From: Altererythrobacter aquiaggeris
GTDB lineage: Bacteria; Pseudomonadota; Alphaproteobacteria; Sphingomonadales; Sphingomonadaceae
Length of the DNA stretch: 64,000 nucleotides
Assembly (NCBI RefSeq): GCF_037154015.1
Contig: NZ_JBANRL010000001.1
Span: forward strand, 2,418,001 to 2,482,000
Direction of reading: 5' to 3'
Positions within the stretch are counted from its first letter, which is position 1. Each line of letters opens with the position of its first letter. The translations under genes were made by a program, and so were the position numbers. Of this stretch, positions 1-8,455 are shown piece after piece. The notes beneath the pieces were generated by a model, which saw only the letters and a program-made list of their open reading frames with translations, ran no database searches and was not told the DNA's origin.

Positions 1-1
1 T

Positions 2-940
2 GGCTATTCCAGCCATACCTATATGCTGGCGAATGCGGACGGCGAAAAATTCTGGGTGAAATTCCACTTCCACACCGATGTCGGCAAAATGAGCGGAAAC
101 GCGCATTTCACGCAGGACGAAGCCGTGAAAATGGCGGGTGAAGACAGCGATTATCACCGCCGCGACCTGTTTGACAACATCGCCAAGGGAAATGGCCCGA
201 GCTGGACCCTCAAATGGCAGATCATGCCCTACGATGATGCCAGGACTTACCGCATCAATCCGTTCGATCTCACCAAAACATGGCCGCACGCGGACTATCC
301 GCTGATCGAGGTTGGCAAGCTAGTGCTTGACCGCAATCCGGTCGATTTCCACACCCAGATCGAACAGCTGGCTTTCGAGCCCAACAACATCGTGCCGGGC
401 ATCGGGCTGTCCCCGGACAAGATGCTGCTCGCGCGCGGATTTGCCTATGCCGATGCGCACCGTGCCCGGCTGGGTGTCAATTATAAGGAAATCCCCGTCA
501 ACCGGCCGCAAAGCCCGGTCCATAGCTACACCAAAGACGGTGCCGGCCGGACGATGGCCGTAACCGATCCCGTCTATGCGCCCAATTCCTATGGCGGCCC
601 CGCGGCGCAGCCTGTGCCGGGCGAAGAAGCCGGCCTGTGGCATTGCGACGGTGACATGGTACGTCAGGCCTATACGCTGCGCGAAGATGATGACGATTGG
701 AGCCAGGCGGGTATTCTGGTCCGCGATGTGATGGATGATGCGCAGCGCGATCGTTTCGTGTCCAACGTGGCCGGGCATCTGACCGACGGCGTGAGCGAAA
801 AGGTGCTCGTCCGCGCGCTGGATTATTGGCACAAGGTGGACAAATCGATTGGCGACCGGATCGAAAAGGCCGTGCGCGACAAGCTCGGCGGCAAGTCCAA
901 GGCGCCCGGAATGGCATCCGCGGAATCGATCGCCGGCTGA
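2..940 (+). CDS. Catalase (monofunctional heme catalase), 3' part
   Basis: The gene enters from the left edge; its frame is already open at base 2 (Gly-Tyr-Ser-Ser-His-Thr-Tyr before the first Met at 23). The product splits hydrogen peroxide into water and oxygen in the cytoplasm. Visible family signatures are the FWVKFH core strand, the PNNIVPGIG stretch and RGFAYADAHRARLG, which carries the proximal heme-ligand tyrosine in the R-x-F-x-Y pattern. About 312 residues are present, so roughly the N-terminal 170-200 residues with the distal His and Asn are missing. The protein stops soon after the core, so this looks like a small-subunit catalase without the large C-terminal flavodoxin-like domain. 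A hairpin terminator follows directly. The exact clade cannot be fixed from the fragment. Confidence 0.95.
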   Translation, partial: GYSSHTYMLANADGEKFWVKFHFHTDVGKMSGNAHFTQDEAVKMAGEDSDYHRRDLFDNIAKGNGPSWTLKWQIMPYDDARTYRINPFDLTKTWPHADYPLIEVGKLVLDRNPVDFHTQIEQLAFEPNNIVPGIGLSPDKMLLARGFAYADAHRARLGVNYKEIPVNRPQSPVHSYTKDGAGRTMAVTDPVYAPNSYGGPAAQPVPGEEAGLWHCDGDMVRQAYTLREDDDDWSQAGILVRDVMDDAQRDRFVSNVAGHLTDGVSEKVLVRALDYWHKVDKSIGDRIEKAVRDKLGGKSKAPGMASAESIAG

Positions 941-965
941 CATTACCGCAGATCCAGTTGAAAGA

Positions 966-998
966 GCCCCCGGCGCCCGGTGCGTTCGGGGGCTTTTT
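966..998 (+). terminator. Rho-independent terminator after catalase
   Basis: GCCCCCG pairs with CGGGGGC around a GC-rich loop and is followed by TTTTT. It sits 25 bases after the catalase stop and directly against the purT stop on the opposite strand, so it probably insulates the two convergent genes. Confidence 0.85.
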
Positions 999-2176
999 CA
1001 GCTATACGAGATCCGCACCTTGCCCGCGGCCTCTGCCGCAATTCGCCGGGCATCGTCGGTGCTGCCGGCTACGGCCAGCGCGACGCCCATCCGCCGGTAG
1101 GGACGCGAAGTAGGCTTGCCGAAGATGCGGATATCAACTGTACCGCCTTGGGTGCCGAGTGCATCAGCGAGCCCTTCAAAAGACAGCGTTTCGCTATCGC
1201 GGTCTGCCAGTATCACCGCTGAGGCGGACGGTCTTGCGAGCAGCTTTGCCGGGATCGGCAGGCCCATGATCGCGCGGGCATGGAGATCGAATTCAGTCAA
1301 ATTCTGCGAGCAGAGCGTGACCATGCCGGTATCATGCGGGCGCGGGCTGAGTTCGGAGAATATCACCTCCTCGCCCTTCACGAAAAACTCGACGCCGAAC
1401 AGGCCGTAGCCCGCGCCGCCGCCTGCCAGATCATCCACCACCTTGCGCGCCATATCTTGCGCGGCGGCAATCGCGGCGTCCGACATGGCGGCCGGCTGCC
1501 AGCTTTCCTGATAATCGCCGCGTTCCTGCCGGTGGCCGATGGGCGGGCAAAAACTGACCCCGTCTTTATGCCGGATGGTCAGCAGCGTGATTTCATAATC
1601 GAAGTCGATGAATTGCTCGACGATCACCCGCGCGCGGTCGCCGCGCATATTCTGGACGGCGTAATCCCACGCGGTTTCAAGCTCTGCGGCGCTGCGTACG
1701 GTGCTCTGCCCTTTGCCGCTGGAGGACATGACGGGCTTGATCACGCAAGGCAGGCCTGTGAAACCGGCGCCCGCAAGCACTTCGTCCAGACTTTCGGCAT
1801 ATTTGTAACGGCTGGTCGTCAGCCCCAGTTCCTGCGCCGCGACATCGCGGATCGCATCGCGGTTCATGGTCAATTGCGCGGCGCGCGCCGATGGCACGAC
1901 ATTGATACCAGCCGCCTCGACCTCGGCCAGCACTTCGGTGCGGATCGCCTCGACTTCGGGCACGACATAGTCTGGCCGATGCCTGCCTATCGCGGCGCGC
2001 AATTTGTCGCCGTCCAGCATGGAAAAAACGTCGCTCTCGTCCGCTACCTGCATCGCGGGCGCACCCGCATAGGCATCGCAGGCCACGACATACGCGCCCA
2101 GCCGTTTGGCCGAAATTACAAATTCGCGGCCTAACTCGCCCGAACCAAGCAGCAGGATTTTAGCGGTAAATGCCAT
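998..2176 (-). CDS. purT: Formate-dependent phosphoribosylglycinamide formyltransferase (GAR transformylase 2)
   Basis: PurT makes formyl-GAR from GAR, formate and ATP, the folate-independent route for the third step of purine synthesis. The 392-residue product equals the length of the E. coli enzyme. It opens with the nucleotide-binding loop GSGELGREF (about residues 11-19). The ATP-grasp signatures follow: KPVMSSSGKGQS near 150, and FGVEFFVKG with SELSPRPHDTG near 270-295. I chose ATG 2176 because an open extension upstream reads through the lysC spacer and has no family similarity. It lies 37 bases downstream of lysC on the same strand, so co-transcription is likely. Confidence 0.95.
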   Translation of the reverse strand: MAFTAKILLLGSGELGREFVISAKRLGAYVVACDAYAGAPAMQVADESDVFSMLDGDKLRAAIGRHRPDYVVPEVEAIRTEVLAEVEAAGINVVPSARAAQLTMNRDAIRDVAAQELGLTTSRYKYAESLDEVLAGAGFTGLPCVIKPVMSSSGKGQSTVRSAAELETAWDYAVQNMRGDRARVIVEQFIDFDYEITLLTIRHKDGVSFCPPIGHRQERGDYQESWQPAAMSDAAIAAAQDMARKVVDDLAGGGAGYGLFGVEFFVKGEEVIFSELSPRPHDTGMVTLCSQNLTEFDLHARAIMGLPIPAKLLARPSASAVILADRDSETLSFEGLADALGTQGGTVDIRIFGKPTSRPYRRMGVALAVAGSTDDARRIAAEAAGKVRISYS

Positions 2177-2213
2177 GCATTGCTCCACAATCCGGGCGCG
2201 GCGGCTGCCAAAC

Positions 2214-3506
2214 CTAAGCCGCGTCGTCCTTCGCATCGAGGCCGTAAGCCGTATGCAGCACGCGCACCGCCAGTTCGGTCTCATCCTCGTCGATCATCAC
2301 GCTGACCTTGATTTCCGAAGTCGAGATCGCCTGGATATTGATCGCCCGGTCGGACAGCGCGCGGAACATCGTGCTGGCGACGCCCGCATGGCTTTTCATG
2401 CCCACGCCCACCACACTGATCTTGGCAATATGATCATCGGTAATGATCCGGCCAAAACCGATCGCCGCCTTGTGTTCTTCCAGCAAGGCCTGCGCGCGGG
2501 GCAGATCGATTTGCGGGATGGTGAAGGTCACGTCGGTTTCGCCCTTGTCGCGGCCCACGTTCTGGATGATCATATCCACATTGATACTGGCGGCGGCGAG
2601 CGGTTCGAAAATATGCGCCACGGCGCCTGGCCTGTCGGGCACGCGGGTCAGGATGATTTTCGCTTCGTTCTTGTCATGGGCGATGCCCGTTACGTGTTGG
2701 CGTTCCATTTCGCCGTCCTCCAAAATGCGTTCCATCTCCTCTTCAGAGACGATCATTGTACCGGGCAGATCATCTGCGGGCGGGCTGTCTTCATCGATAA
2801 AGCTGGAGAGGACCTGCACCCGCACCCCCTCCTTCATCGCCAGCCCGACCGAACGGGTTTGCAGCACTTTCGCGCCGACCGAGGCAAGTTCGAGCATTTC
2901 CTCGTAAGTCACCGCCTTCAGCTTGCGCGCTTTGGCCACGATGCGCGGATCGGTGGTATAGACGCCGTCCACATCGGTATAAATGTCGCAGCGATCCGCG
3001 CCGATGGCCGCTGCCACCGCCACCGCCGATGTGTCGGAACCCCCGCGCCCCATGGTGGAAATGCGGCCCTTTTCCGATACACCCTGAAAGCCGGGGATCA
3101 CCGCAATCTCGCCGCGTTCCATACTGGCAATCATTTCGGCGGCATCAACTGTTTCCACGCGCGCGCTGGCATGTGCCTCGATCGTGCGGACGGGAACCTG
3201 CCAGCCAAGCCAGCTGCGCGCTTGTTCGCCCAGTGCCTGCAGGGTCAGCGCGAGCAGGCCGGAGGTGACCTGTTCGCCGCTCGATACGACAACATCATAT
3301 TCAGCCGGATCGAACATCGGGTTCGCCTCGCGGCAAAAATTAACCAGCCGGTCGGTCTCGCCCGCCATCGCGGATACGACCACGGCCACCTGGTTGCGTT
3401 CGCCGTTCTGGCCCGCTGCCTGACGCCGGACGATATTAGCCACGCGGCGGATGCGCTCGGTCCCGGCCATCGACGTGCCGCCAAATTTCATCACTATGCG
3501 GGCCAA
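2214..3506 (-). CDS. lysC: Aspartate kinase
   Basis: This is aspartokinase, which makes aspartyl phosphate for lysine, methionine and threonine synthesis. At 430 residues it has the usual length. The N-terminal kinase signature KFGGTSMAG is at residues 7-15, the catalytic-core GRGGSDTSA lies near 185, and two C-terminal ACT domains begin near residue 265 and would bind feedback inhibitors. The start is a TTG at 3506, preceded by AGGAG at a 10-base spacing. This gives the conserved MARIVMKFGGTS beginning; a start at the ATG of residue 6 would cut the first strand short. It is divergent from ubiG across 53 bases. Confidence 0.95.
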   Translation of the reverse strand: MARIVMKFGGTSMAGTERIRRVANIVRRQAAGQNGERNQVAVVVSAMAGETDRLVNFCREANPMFDPAEYDVVVSSGEQVTSGLLALTLQALGEQARSWLGWQVPVRTIEAHASARVETVDAAEMIASMERGEIAVIPGFQGVSEKGRISTMGRGGSDTSAVAVAAAIGADRCDIYTDVDGVYTTDPRIVAKARKLKAVTYEEMLELASVGAKVLQTRSVGLAMKEGVRVQVLSSFIDEDSPPADDLPGTMIVSEEEMERILEDGEMERQHVTGIAHDKNEAKIILTRVPDRPGAVAHIFEPLAAASINVDMIIQNVGRDKGETDVTFTIPQIDLPRAQALLEEHKAAIGFGRIITDDHIAKISVVGVGMKSHAGVASTMFRALSDRAINIQAISTSEIKVSVMIDEDETELAVRVLHTAYGLDAKDDAA

Positions 3507-3559
3507 CTTGCGTGAGACTCCTGCTGGATTGACGTGAAAGCGGCTGTTACGGTCGCGTC

Positions 3560-4306
3560 ATGACCAATGCAACTGTCTCAAATGAAACCATCCGCCCTTC
3601 CGAAGCCAAGCATTTCGGCAAGCTGGCCGCCGAATGGTGGGACCCGAAGGGCAGTTCGGCAATGCTGCACCGACTGAACCCCGTGCGCCTGCGCTTTATC
3701 CGGCAGGCTATCGATATCCATTGGGGCGGCGATGTGGAAAATGTTAAGCCGCTGGCGGGAAAGACCGCGCTCGACGTCGGCTGCGGCGCAGGCCTGCTGT
3801 GCGAACCGCTGGCGCGCATGGGCGCGGGCGTGACCGGAGTGGATGCAGCGGCAGAAAATATCGCCGCGGCACAAGCTCATGCGGCAGGCGGCGGGCTGAA
3901 GATCGACTACCGCCACGGCGAACTTGGCGCGCTGGGCCTCGGCACCTACGATCTCGTCACCTGCCTCGAAGTGATCGAACACGTCGCGGACAAACGCGCA
4001 TTTGTCGGCGAACTCGCGCAGCGCCTCGCACCCGGCGGGTTGATGATCCTCTCCACCCCCAACCGCACGATGCAATCGCGCCTGCTGTTGATCGAAGGCG
4101 CAGAGGCCATCGGCGCTATCCCCAAAGGCACGCACCATTGGGACGATTTTGTGACGCCTCAGGAACTGGCCGGATTGGTCGCGGAAGCGGGGCTGGCGAT
4201 GGACCATCCCACAGGCATCGCGTTCGGCCCGGCCAAGGGGCTGCACCTGTCGGACAGTATGTCGCTGAATTATATTGCGGTGGTTAGGCGGGTCTCTGAC
4301 CGCTAA
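3560..4306 (+). CDS. ubiG: Ubiquinone biosynthesis O-methyltransferase (bifunctional)
   Basis: UbiG carries out both SAM-dependent O-methylations of ubiquinone synthesis. The 248-residue protein has the family N-terminus EAKHFGKLAAEWWDPKGSS and LNPVRLRFI. The SAM-binding motif I is LDVGCGAG near residue 70. The acidic end of beta-2 (TGVDAA) and LEVIEHV of motif II follow. The C-terminal LSDSMSLNYIAV is also typical. It is transcribed away from lysC. Sequence after its stop drops clearly in GC content. Confidence 0.95.
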   Translation: MTNATVSNETIRPSEAKHFGKLAAEWWDPKGSSAMLHRLNPVRLRFIRQAIDIHWGGDVENVKPLAGKTALDVGCGAGLLCEPLARMGAGVTGVDAAAENIAAAQAHAAGGGLKIDYRHGELGALGLGTYDLVTCLEVIEHVADKRAFVGELAQRLAPGGLMILSTPNRTMQSRLLLIEGAEAIGAIPKGTHHWDDFVTPQELAGLVAEAGLAMDHPTGIAFGPAKGLHLSDSMSLNYIAVVRRVSDR

Positions 4307-4436
4307 CGATCCGGTTGCAGTTGTTCTGCGCTTCTAGCAAAAAAATATGACCCATAGATACTTGGTAGTATTCTCTTTCATCCTGGCGTAATAATCCAAG
4401 TGCAACCAAGTACGATAAGAGCGAGGGGTGCGATTC

Positions 4437-5003
4437 ATGCTTGAACTGTTTCTGTCCGGGATTTTGGGTTTCGCATCGGTTGGTGGCTCACAAGTCGCTT
4501 GCCCTGATGTTGACGCAGCCTCCGATGACCATTTGATGGGGGTTTGCAGCCCGCTTGTCACCGAATACCCGGCCTATTCGGTAACCTATCGGGCTAGTCT
4601 GTCTCCTCAGCCGGCTTCACAGCAAGTAATGATTTACGGTCGGGATGACGGTTGGATGTTGAGTATAGTTGGATATCGCTGGACGCCGGGCAGCGAAGTT
4701 ATCCTCACAAGGCGACAGAAAATTGCCATCTCGAATGACGACGCCCAGCGGCTTTCAAACCGTCTGACCGAGGCTTCGATGAAGCAACTGCTGGCTCTGC
4801 CTTACTACGGTCCTGGAGATCAAATCTGCACCGATGGAGCGACTAACGAAGTCGCGATGTCGAAGGGCGGCAAAAAGGTAATTGCACAGCAGCATAGCTG
4901 TGCTGGAAAAACACTGATCAACGAGATCTCTGCCGCGTTTAGGGAGCTGGCCCTGGAGTATGATCCAGAATTCGAAGGTCTGCTTTCAGGGCTCGAGAAC
5001 TAG
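4437..5003 (+). CDS. Unknown secreted or periplasmic protein
   Basis: I do not recognise this 188-residue protein. It starts with a hydrophobic stretch (LELFLSGILGFASVGG) that could be a signal peptide, and the mature part has four or five cysteines spread through it. The ATG at 4437 sits 8 bases after a GAGGGG ribosome-binding site; a GTG at 4428 is in the same frame but overlaps that site. The region is about 43-50 percent GC, well below ubiG and the GDPD gene, and stop codons and the next gene are packed tightly. The two genes probably form one operon. Low GC and lack of known domains suggest an acquired segment. Confidence 0.6.
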   Translation: MLELFLSGILGFASVGGSQVACPDVDAASDDHLMGVCSPLVTEYPAYSVTYRASLSPQPASQQVMIYGRDDGWMLSIVGYRWTPGSEVILTRRQKIAISNDDAQRLSNRLTEASMKQLLALPYYGPGDQICTDGATNEVAMSKGGKKVIAQQHSCAGKTLINEISAAFRELALEYDPEFEGLLSGLEN

Positions 5004-5011
5004 GGGTGCGT

Positions 5012-5437
5012 ATGCGCAAGTTGGGTCTAGCGGCTGCGGTCGCACTCGTTATCAGCACGGTGTCAGCCGCATCCGCGGCGGAGAGACAGTTGGAGGGGGT
5101 AACTGCTGAAGAAGCCGCGTCGATCATCACCACGCTCGAAAAGGGTCAGAAAGCCCTGCGCGCGGGTGAGTTCCAGCGATTTACCTTGCTGGCCGGATCG
5201 GTCGCCTCCTACGAAGCGACCAATATTCCGGCTCGGGAAGCATTTCTGAGCATACCGTTCAATGAAGTCTGGAGAATTAGCCGCGCTGAAGCCGAGACAA
5301 TAGCCTGGCAGCCCTTTCGGCTTTCCTATGCACCCGACGGATTGGGGCAGCGTTACTGGGATATTGAGGTCGTCGTCGGTTCAAACGGTGGGCTTGAGTT
5401 GGTCACTTTAAACTACAAGGTGCCGCCACCCTTCTAA
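5012..5437 (+). CDS. Unknown exported protein with signal peptide
   Basis: This 141-residue product begins with a classic signal peptide (MRKLGLAAAVALVISTVSA, cleavage expected after ASAA). The mature part is about 120 residues with no domain I can name. The ATG at 5012 is preceded by AGGGG at 5 bases, overlapping the TAG of the previous gene; an in-frame GTG at 5006 is less likely. The spacing to the preceding gene (8 bases) implies translational coupling. Same low-GC islet as its neighbour. Confidence 0.65.
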   Translation: MRKLGLAAAVALVISTVSAASAAERQLEGVTAEEAASIITTLEKGQKALRAGEFQRFTLLAGSVASYEATNIPAREAFLSIPFNEVWRISRAEAETIAWQPFRLSYAPDGLGQRYWDIEVVVGSNGGLELVTLNYKVPPPF

Positions 5438-5479
5438 AGGGCCAAATGTCAGTTCCCATCCAGCTTCAGACATCCTCAC

Positions 5480-6496
5480 TCAACGCAAAGCCTTCGCCAG
5501 CACCGCATCGCCCGGATTGTCCGTAAACACGCCGTCCACTCTCGCTTGCACCAGCAGCTTCCACATCGCCGCGAAGTTGCCGATGGCTGAGGGATCGTCG
5601 CCCACTTGCAGGGCGGGCGGCAGGAAGGCGTTTTCGCGGCGAAGCGTGTAGGTGTGGACTTCCAGCCCGGCGTCATGCGCGCTTTGTACAAGGCGCGTGG
5701 GCGAGCCGTCTTCGTTCAGCACCAGCGATATCGGAACGCCGATTGCATGGGCATATCCGGCGACCTGTTTCAGGCCTTCGGGGGCGAGGAACTGGGCATA
5801 GCCAAGCTGCGGCGCATCGGCGGGGCCGCCTTCTTCGGACATCAGCTGCACTGTGCGGAAATCGCTGCGGAATTTGACCTGCACCAGCGGGGTCGGCTCG
5901 AAACTCTGGATCAGGACGGGGTCATTCCCGGTATAGCCTGCCGCCCTCAGCGTACCGAGCAGCAGCGGAACCGTATCGAGACCAATGGAAGTAAAATAGG
6001 CGTGGTGTTTCAGCTCGGGATAAAGGCCGATGCGCTTGCCGGTGTCCTTTTCCGCGATGCGGACCCAAGCGATAATCTCTTCCAGCGTGACCAGCGGAAA
6101 TTCGCCGTCATATTGCGTGTTGGCCAGACGGATCGCGGGCAGGCGTTCCCTGGCGCGCAGCCGGTAAAGTTCATACAGATCGAAATCTTCGGTGAACCAG
6201 CCGGTGATTGCCAGCCCGTCGATGATTTTGGTCGTCTTGCGGTCAGCAAATTCGGGCAAGTCGGCCACATTGGTTGTGCCCGAAATCTCGTTTTCATGCC
6301 GCGCGATCAGCCGTCCGTCGCGCGTCGGCACAAGATCGGGCTCGATATAATCCGCGCCCTGCTCCACCGCCAGCGCATAGGCCGCCAGCGTATGTTCGGG
6401 CCGCTCGCCGCTCGCGCCGCGGTGGCCGATGATCAGTTGCGCCGATGCGGGCACAGCCATCGTCAGTGCCATCAGAAACGCGAGCAGCCGGATCAC
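5480..6496 (-). CDS. Glycerophosphodiester phosphodiesterase, exported
   Basis: The protein hydrolyses glycerophosphodiesters to glycerol-3-phosphate and an alcohol. With the GTG start at 6496 it has 338 residues and begins with a signal peptide (MIRLLAFLMALTMAVPASA), so it should act in the periplasm like GlpQ. The GDPD signature is clear: IIGHRGASGERPEHT near residues 22-36, then EPDLVPTRDG and RHEN carrying metal ligands and catalytic histidine, and a C-terminal VFTDNP. GTG 6496 overlaps the TGA of the upstream gene by four bases (GTGA); the longer in-frame GTG at 6511 would put charged residues ahead of the signal peptide. It ends the five-gene minus-strand run that starts with yebC. Confidence 0.9.
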   Translation of the reverse strand: MIRLLAFLMALTMAVPASAQLIIGHRGASGERPEHTLAAYALAVEQGADYIEPDLVPTRDGRLIARHENEISGTTNVADLPEFADRKTTKIIDGLAITGWFTEDFDLYELYRLRARERLPAIRLANTQYDGEFPLVTLEEIIAWVRIAEKDTGKRIGLYPELKHHAYFTSIGLDTVPLLLGTLRAAGYTGNDPVLIQSFEPTPLVQVKFRSDFRTVQLMSEEGGPADAPQLGYAQFLAPEGLKQVAGYAHAIGVPISLVLNEDGSPTRLVQSAHDAGLEVHTYTLRRENAFLPPALQVGDDPSAIGNFAAMWKLLVQARVDGVFTDNPGDAVLAKALR

Positions 6497-6840
6497 AGAA
6501 ACTCGTCCCACATCGGCTTGTCGAAGCCGACCAGGATGCTGCCGTCATCCAGTTCCAGAACCGGGCGCTTGATCAGCGAAGGATGCGTGGCCATCAGCAG
6601 GATTGCCTTGCCTTCGTCGATGTTGGTCCGGTTTGCCTCATCCAGCTTGCGGAAAGTGGTGCCGCGGGTGTTCAGCAGCGCTTCCCAGCCCACCTGATCG
6701 GCCCATTCCTTCAGCCGGTCGGGGTTGGCCCCGGCCTTTTTATAGTCGGTGAAGGAATAGTTGGTGCCGCGCTGTTCCAGCCATTTCTGCGCTTTCTTCA
6801 CTGTGCCGCAATTGGGGATGCCATAGACTGTAACGCTCAT
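6493..6840 (-). CDS. ArsC/Spx-family thioredoxin-fold protein (YffB-like)
   Basis: This 115-residue protein has a thioredoxin-like fold with a single redox-type cysteine, in IPNCGTVKKAQKWL, as in the YffB branch of the ArsC/Spx family. The TRGTTFRKL and KRPVLE segments also fit that family. True arsenate reductases share the fold, but there is no arsenic gene nearby, so I do not call it arsC. ATG 6840 gives the canonical MSVTVYGIPNC start; an open extension upstream is unconserved. It overlaps the GDPD start by four bases. Confidence 0.85.
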   Translation of the reverse strand: MSVTVYGIPNCGTVKKAQKWLEQRGTNYSFTDYKKAGANPDRLKEWADQVGWEALLNTRGTTFRKLDEANRTNIDEGKAILLMATHPSLIKRPVLELDDGSILVGFDKPMWDEFL

Positions 6841-6850
6841 ATCGGGTCTT

Positions 6851-7168
6851 TCATTTGAAATCGGTGGCATTTTCGAAGCGGTGAACGCGGGGCTCGTCAC
6901 ATCCGAAAAGCGTGTAATTATCGTAATATAGGTCGCGTCCGCGCGATTGCACTGCCCGGTGTTCTGCCACCTGACCCCATGCGCGCGCGGCCGCCTCGTC
7001 TTGCCATTCCGACACGGCGATTACTTCATCGTCTGCGGCAGTGTAGCTTTTGAAAGAGATAAAACCCGCCTGACTGCGGGCCATCGTCTCCATCACCATA
7101 GCTTCGGCGTCATAGGCTGCAAGGTCGATATCGGCGCGCTTGCGATTGCGAAACACCACCAGATACAT
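6851..7168 (-). CDS. ABM-type (antibiotic biosynthesis monooxygenase fold) protein
   Basis: The 105-residue product matches small dimeric alpha+beta-barrel ABM proteins: a beta strand MYLVVFRNRK, a helix, then GFISFKSYTAADDEVIAVSEWQDEAAARAW, the usual second strand and E-W-x-D turn. No catalytic activity can be assigned from sequence alone; relatives include heme-degrading and quinol-oxidising enzymes. GGGAGGG precedes ATG 7168, overlapping the end of ruvC, so translation is probably coupled with that gene. Confidence 0.75.
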   Translation of the reverse strand: MYLVVFRNRKRADIDLAAYDAEAMVMETMARSQAGFISFKSYTAADDEVIAVSEWQDEAAARAWGQVAEHRAVQSRGRDLYYDNYTLFGCDEPRVHRFENATDFK

Positions 7169-7169
7169 A

Positions 7170-7640
7170 TTATCGCCCTCCCAGATGCGCATCGGCGATC
7201 GCCACCGCCAGCGCATCGGCAGCATCCGCTCCGGCAAGCTGCACTCCGGGCAACAGCACGCGCAGCATCGCCTGTATTTGCGCCTTTTCCGCCGCGCCTG
7301 TGCCGACGATGGCTTTCTTCACCTTGCGCGCGGCGTGTTCGTTGACCTGCAGGCCGAACGTCCCGCACGCCGCCAGCACCGCGCCGCGCGCCTGCGCCAG
7401 TTTCAGCGTCGATTGCGGGTTCTTGTTGAGGTAAATCTCCTCTGCCGCGGCGCGCCCCGGCGCATGGACCCTGATCACTTCGGCAAGGCCTGATTGCAGC
7501 GCTGCCAGCCGCTCCGCCATCGGCGCTTTGGGGCTGGTCGCGATCTGGCCGTTGGCGATATGCGATATGCGCGCGCCTTCGCTGCGGATCACGCCCCAGC
7601 CGGTGCAGGAAAGCGAGGGATCGAGGCCCAGAATGATCAC
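7170..7640 (-). CDS. ruvC: Crossover junction endodeoxyribonuclease RuvC
   Basis: RuvC is the dimeric nuclease that resolves Holliday junctions with RuvAB. The 156-residue protein has the expected acidic active site: Asp7 in ILGLDPSL, a Glu in AAAEEIYLNKNP near 68, and the C-terminal AGADAADALAVAIADAH pair of aspartates. The start is a GTG at 7640 with GGGAGG about 7-8 bases upstream. ruvA and ruvB are not in the window. It lies 21 bases downstream of yebC, the common yebC-ruvC arrangement. Confidence 0.95.
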   Translation of the reverse strand: MIILGLDPSLSCTGWGVIRSEGARISHIANGQIATSPKAPMAERLAALQSGLAEVIRVHAPGRAAAEEIYLNKNPQSTLKLAQARGAVLAACGTFGLQVNEHAARKVKKAIVGTGAAEKAQIQAMLRVLLPGVQLAGADAADALAVAIADAHLGGR

Positions 7641-7661
7641 GGCCCGTCCCTCCCCGCCCCG

Positions 7662-8408
7662 TTACGCGTCCAGCTTGTCCATGATTTCGTCGGAAATCTC
7701 GTAATTGCCCCAGACGGTCTGGACATCATCGTCATCATCAAGCTGATCGATGAGCTTGAGCAGGATTGCCGCATCCTTCTCGTCCAGTTCGACCGTCAGA
7801 TTGGGCTTCCATGCCAGTTTGACCGTTTCAGGTTCGCCCAGCGCTTTTTCCAGCGCGGTGGCCACTTCGTGCAGATCGTCGGCTGCGGTCCAGATTTCGT
7901 GACCGTCTTCGCCCGACTGGATATCCTCTGCCCCGGCTTCCATGGCAGCTTCGAGGATTTTATCCTCGCTGCCGGCAGCGGCGGGGTAAGCGACAAAGCC
8001 CAGCCTTTCAAAACTGTGAGCCACCGACCCAGCCGTACCCAGATTGCCGCCATGTTTGGCAAAGGCAGTGCGAACGGCCGTGGCAGTCCGGTTGCGATTG
8101 TCGGTCAGCGCCTCGACGATAATCGCGCTGCCGCCCGGGCCGTAACCTTCATAGCGCAGTTCTTCGTAATTTTCGTCATCGCCGCCAGAAGCCTTGTCGA
8201 TCGCGCGCTGGATATTGTCCTTGGGCATCGACTGGCCCTTGGCATTGTTGACCGCCAGCCGCAGCCGGGGGTTCATGTCGATATCGGGCGTGCCCATTTT
8301 CGCAGCAACGGTAATTTCGCGGCTCAACTTGGAAAACAGATTGGAACGCTTTTTATCCTGCGCACCTTTGCGGTGCATGATATTCTTGAATTTGGAATGG
8401 CCTGCCAT
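7662..8408 (-). CDS. yebC: YebC/PmpR-family protein
   Basis: This 248-residue protein is a typical Yeb[22 protein letters not shown] at the N-terminus, then GYGPGG and a long C-terminal region with acidic stretches (QLDDDDDV). Members have been described as DNA-binding regulators and, more recently, as ribosome-associated factors that help translate polyproline tracts. The sequence does not decide which role dominates. It heads the minus-strand run into ruvC and faces a CPBP gene on the other strand across 47 bases. Confidence 0.95.
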   Translation of the reverse strand: MAGHSKFKNIMHRKGAQDKKRSNLFSKLSREITVAAKMGTPDIDMNPRLRLAVNNAKGQSMPKDNIQRAIDKASGGDDENYEELRYEGYGPGGSAIIVEALTDNRNRTATAVRTAFAKHGGNLGTAGSVAHSFERLGFVAYPAAAGSEDKILEAAMEAGAEDIQSGEDGHEIWTAADDLHEVATALEKALGEPETVKLAWKPNLTVELDEKDAAILLKLIDQLDDDDDVQTVWGNYEISDEIMDKLDA

Positions 8409-8455
8409 GGAAATATCCGCTTAAGGGTAAAAACTATGGAAGCCGCATTAGCCGT

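Noticed and set aside
6493-6840. Arsenate reductase (arsC)
   Set aside because: The family includes arsenate reductases, but the motif and the absence of other ars genes fit the YffB/Spx branch better.
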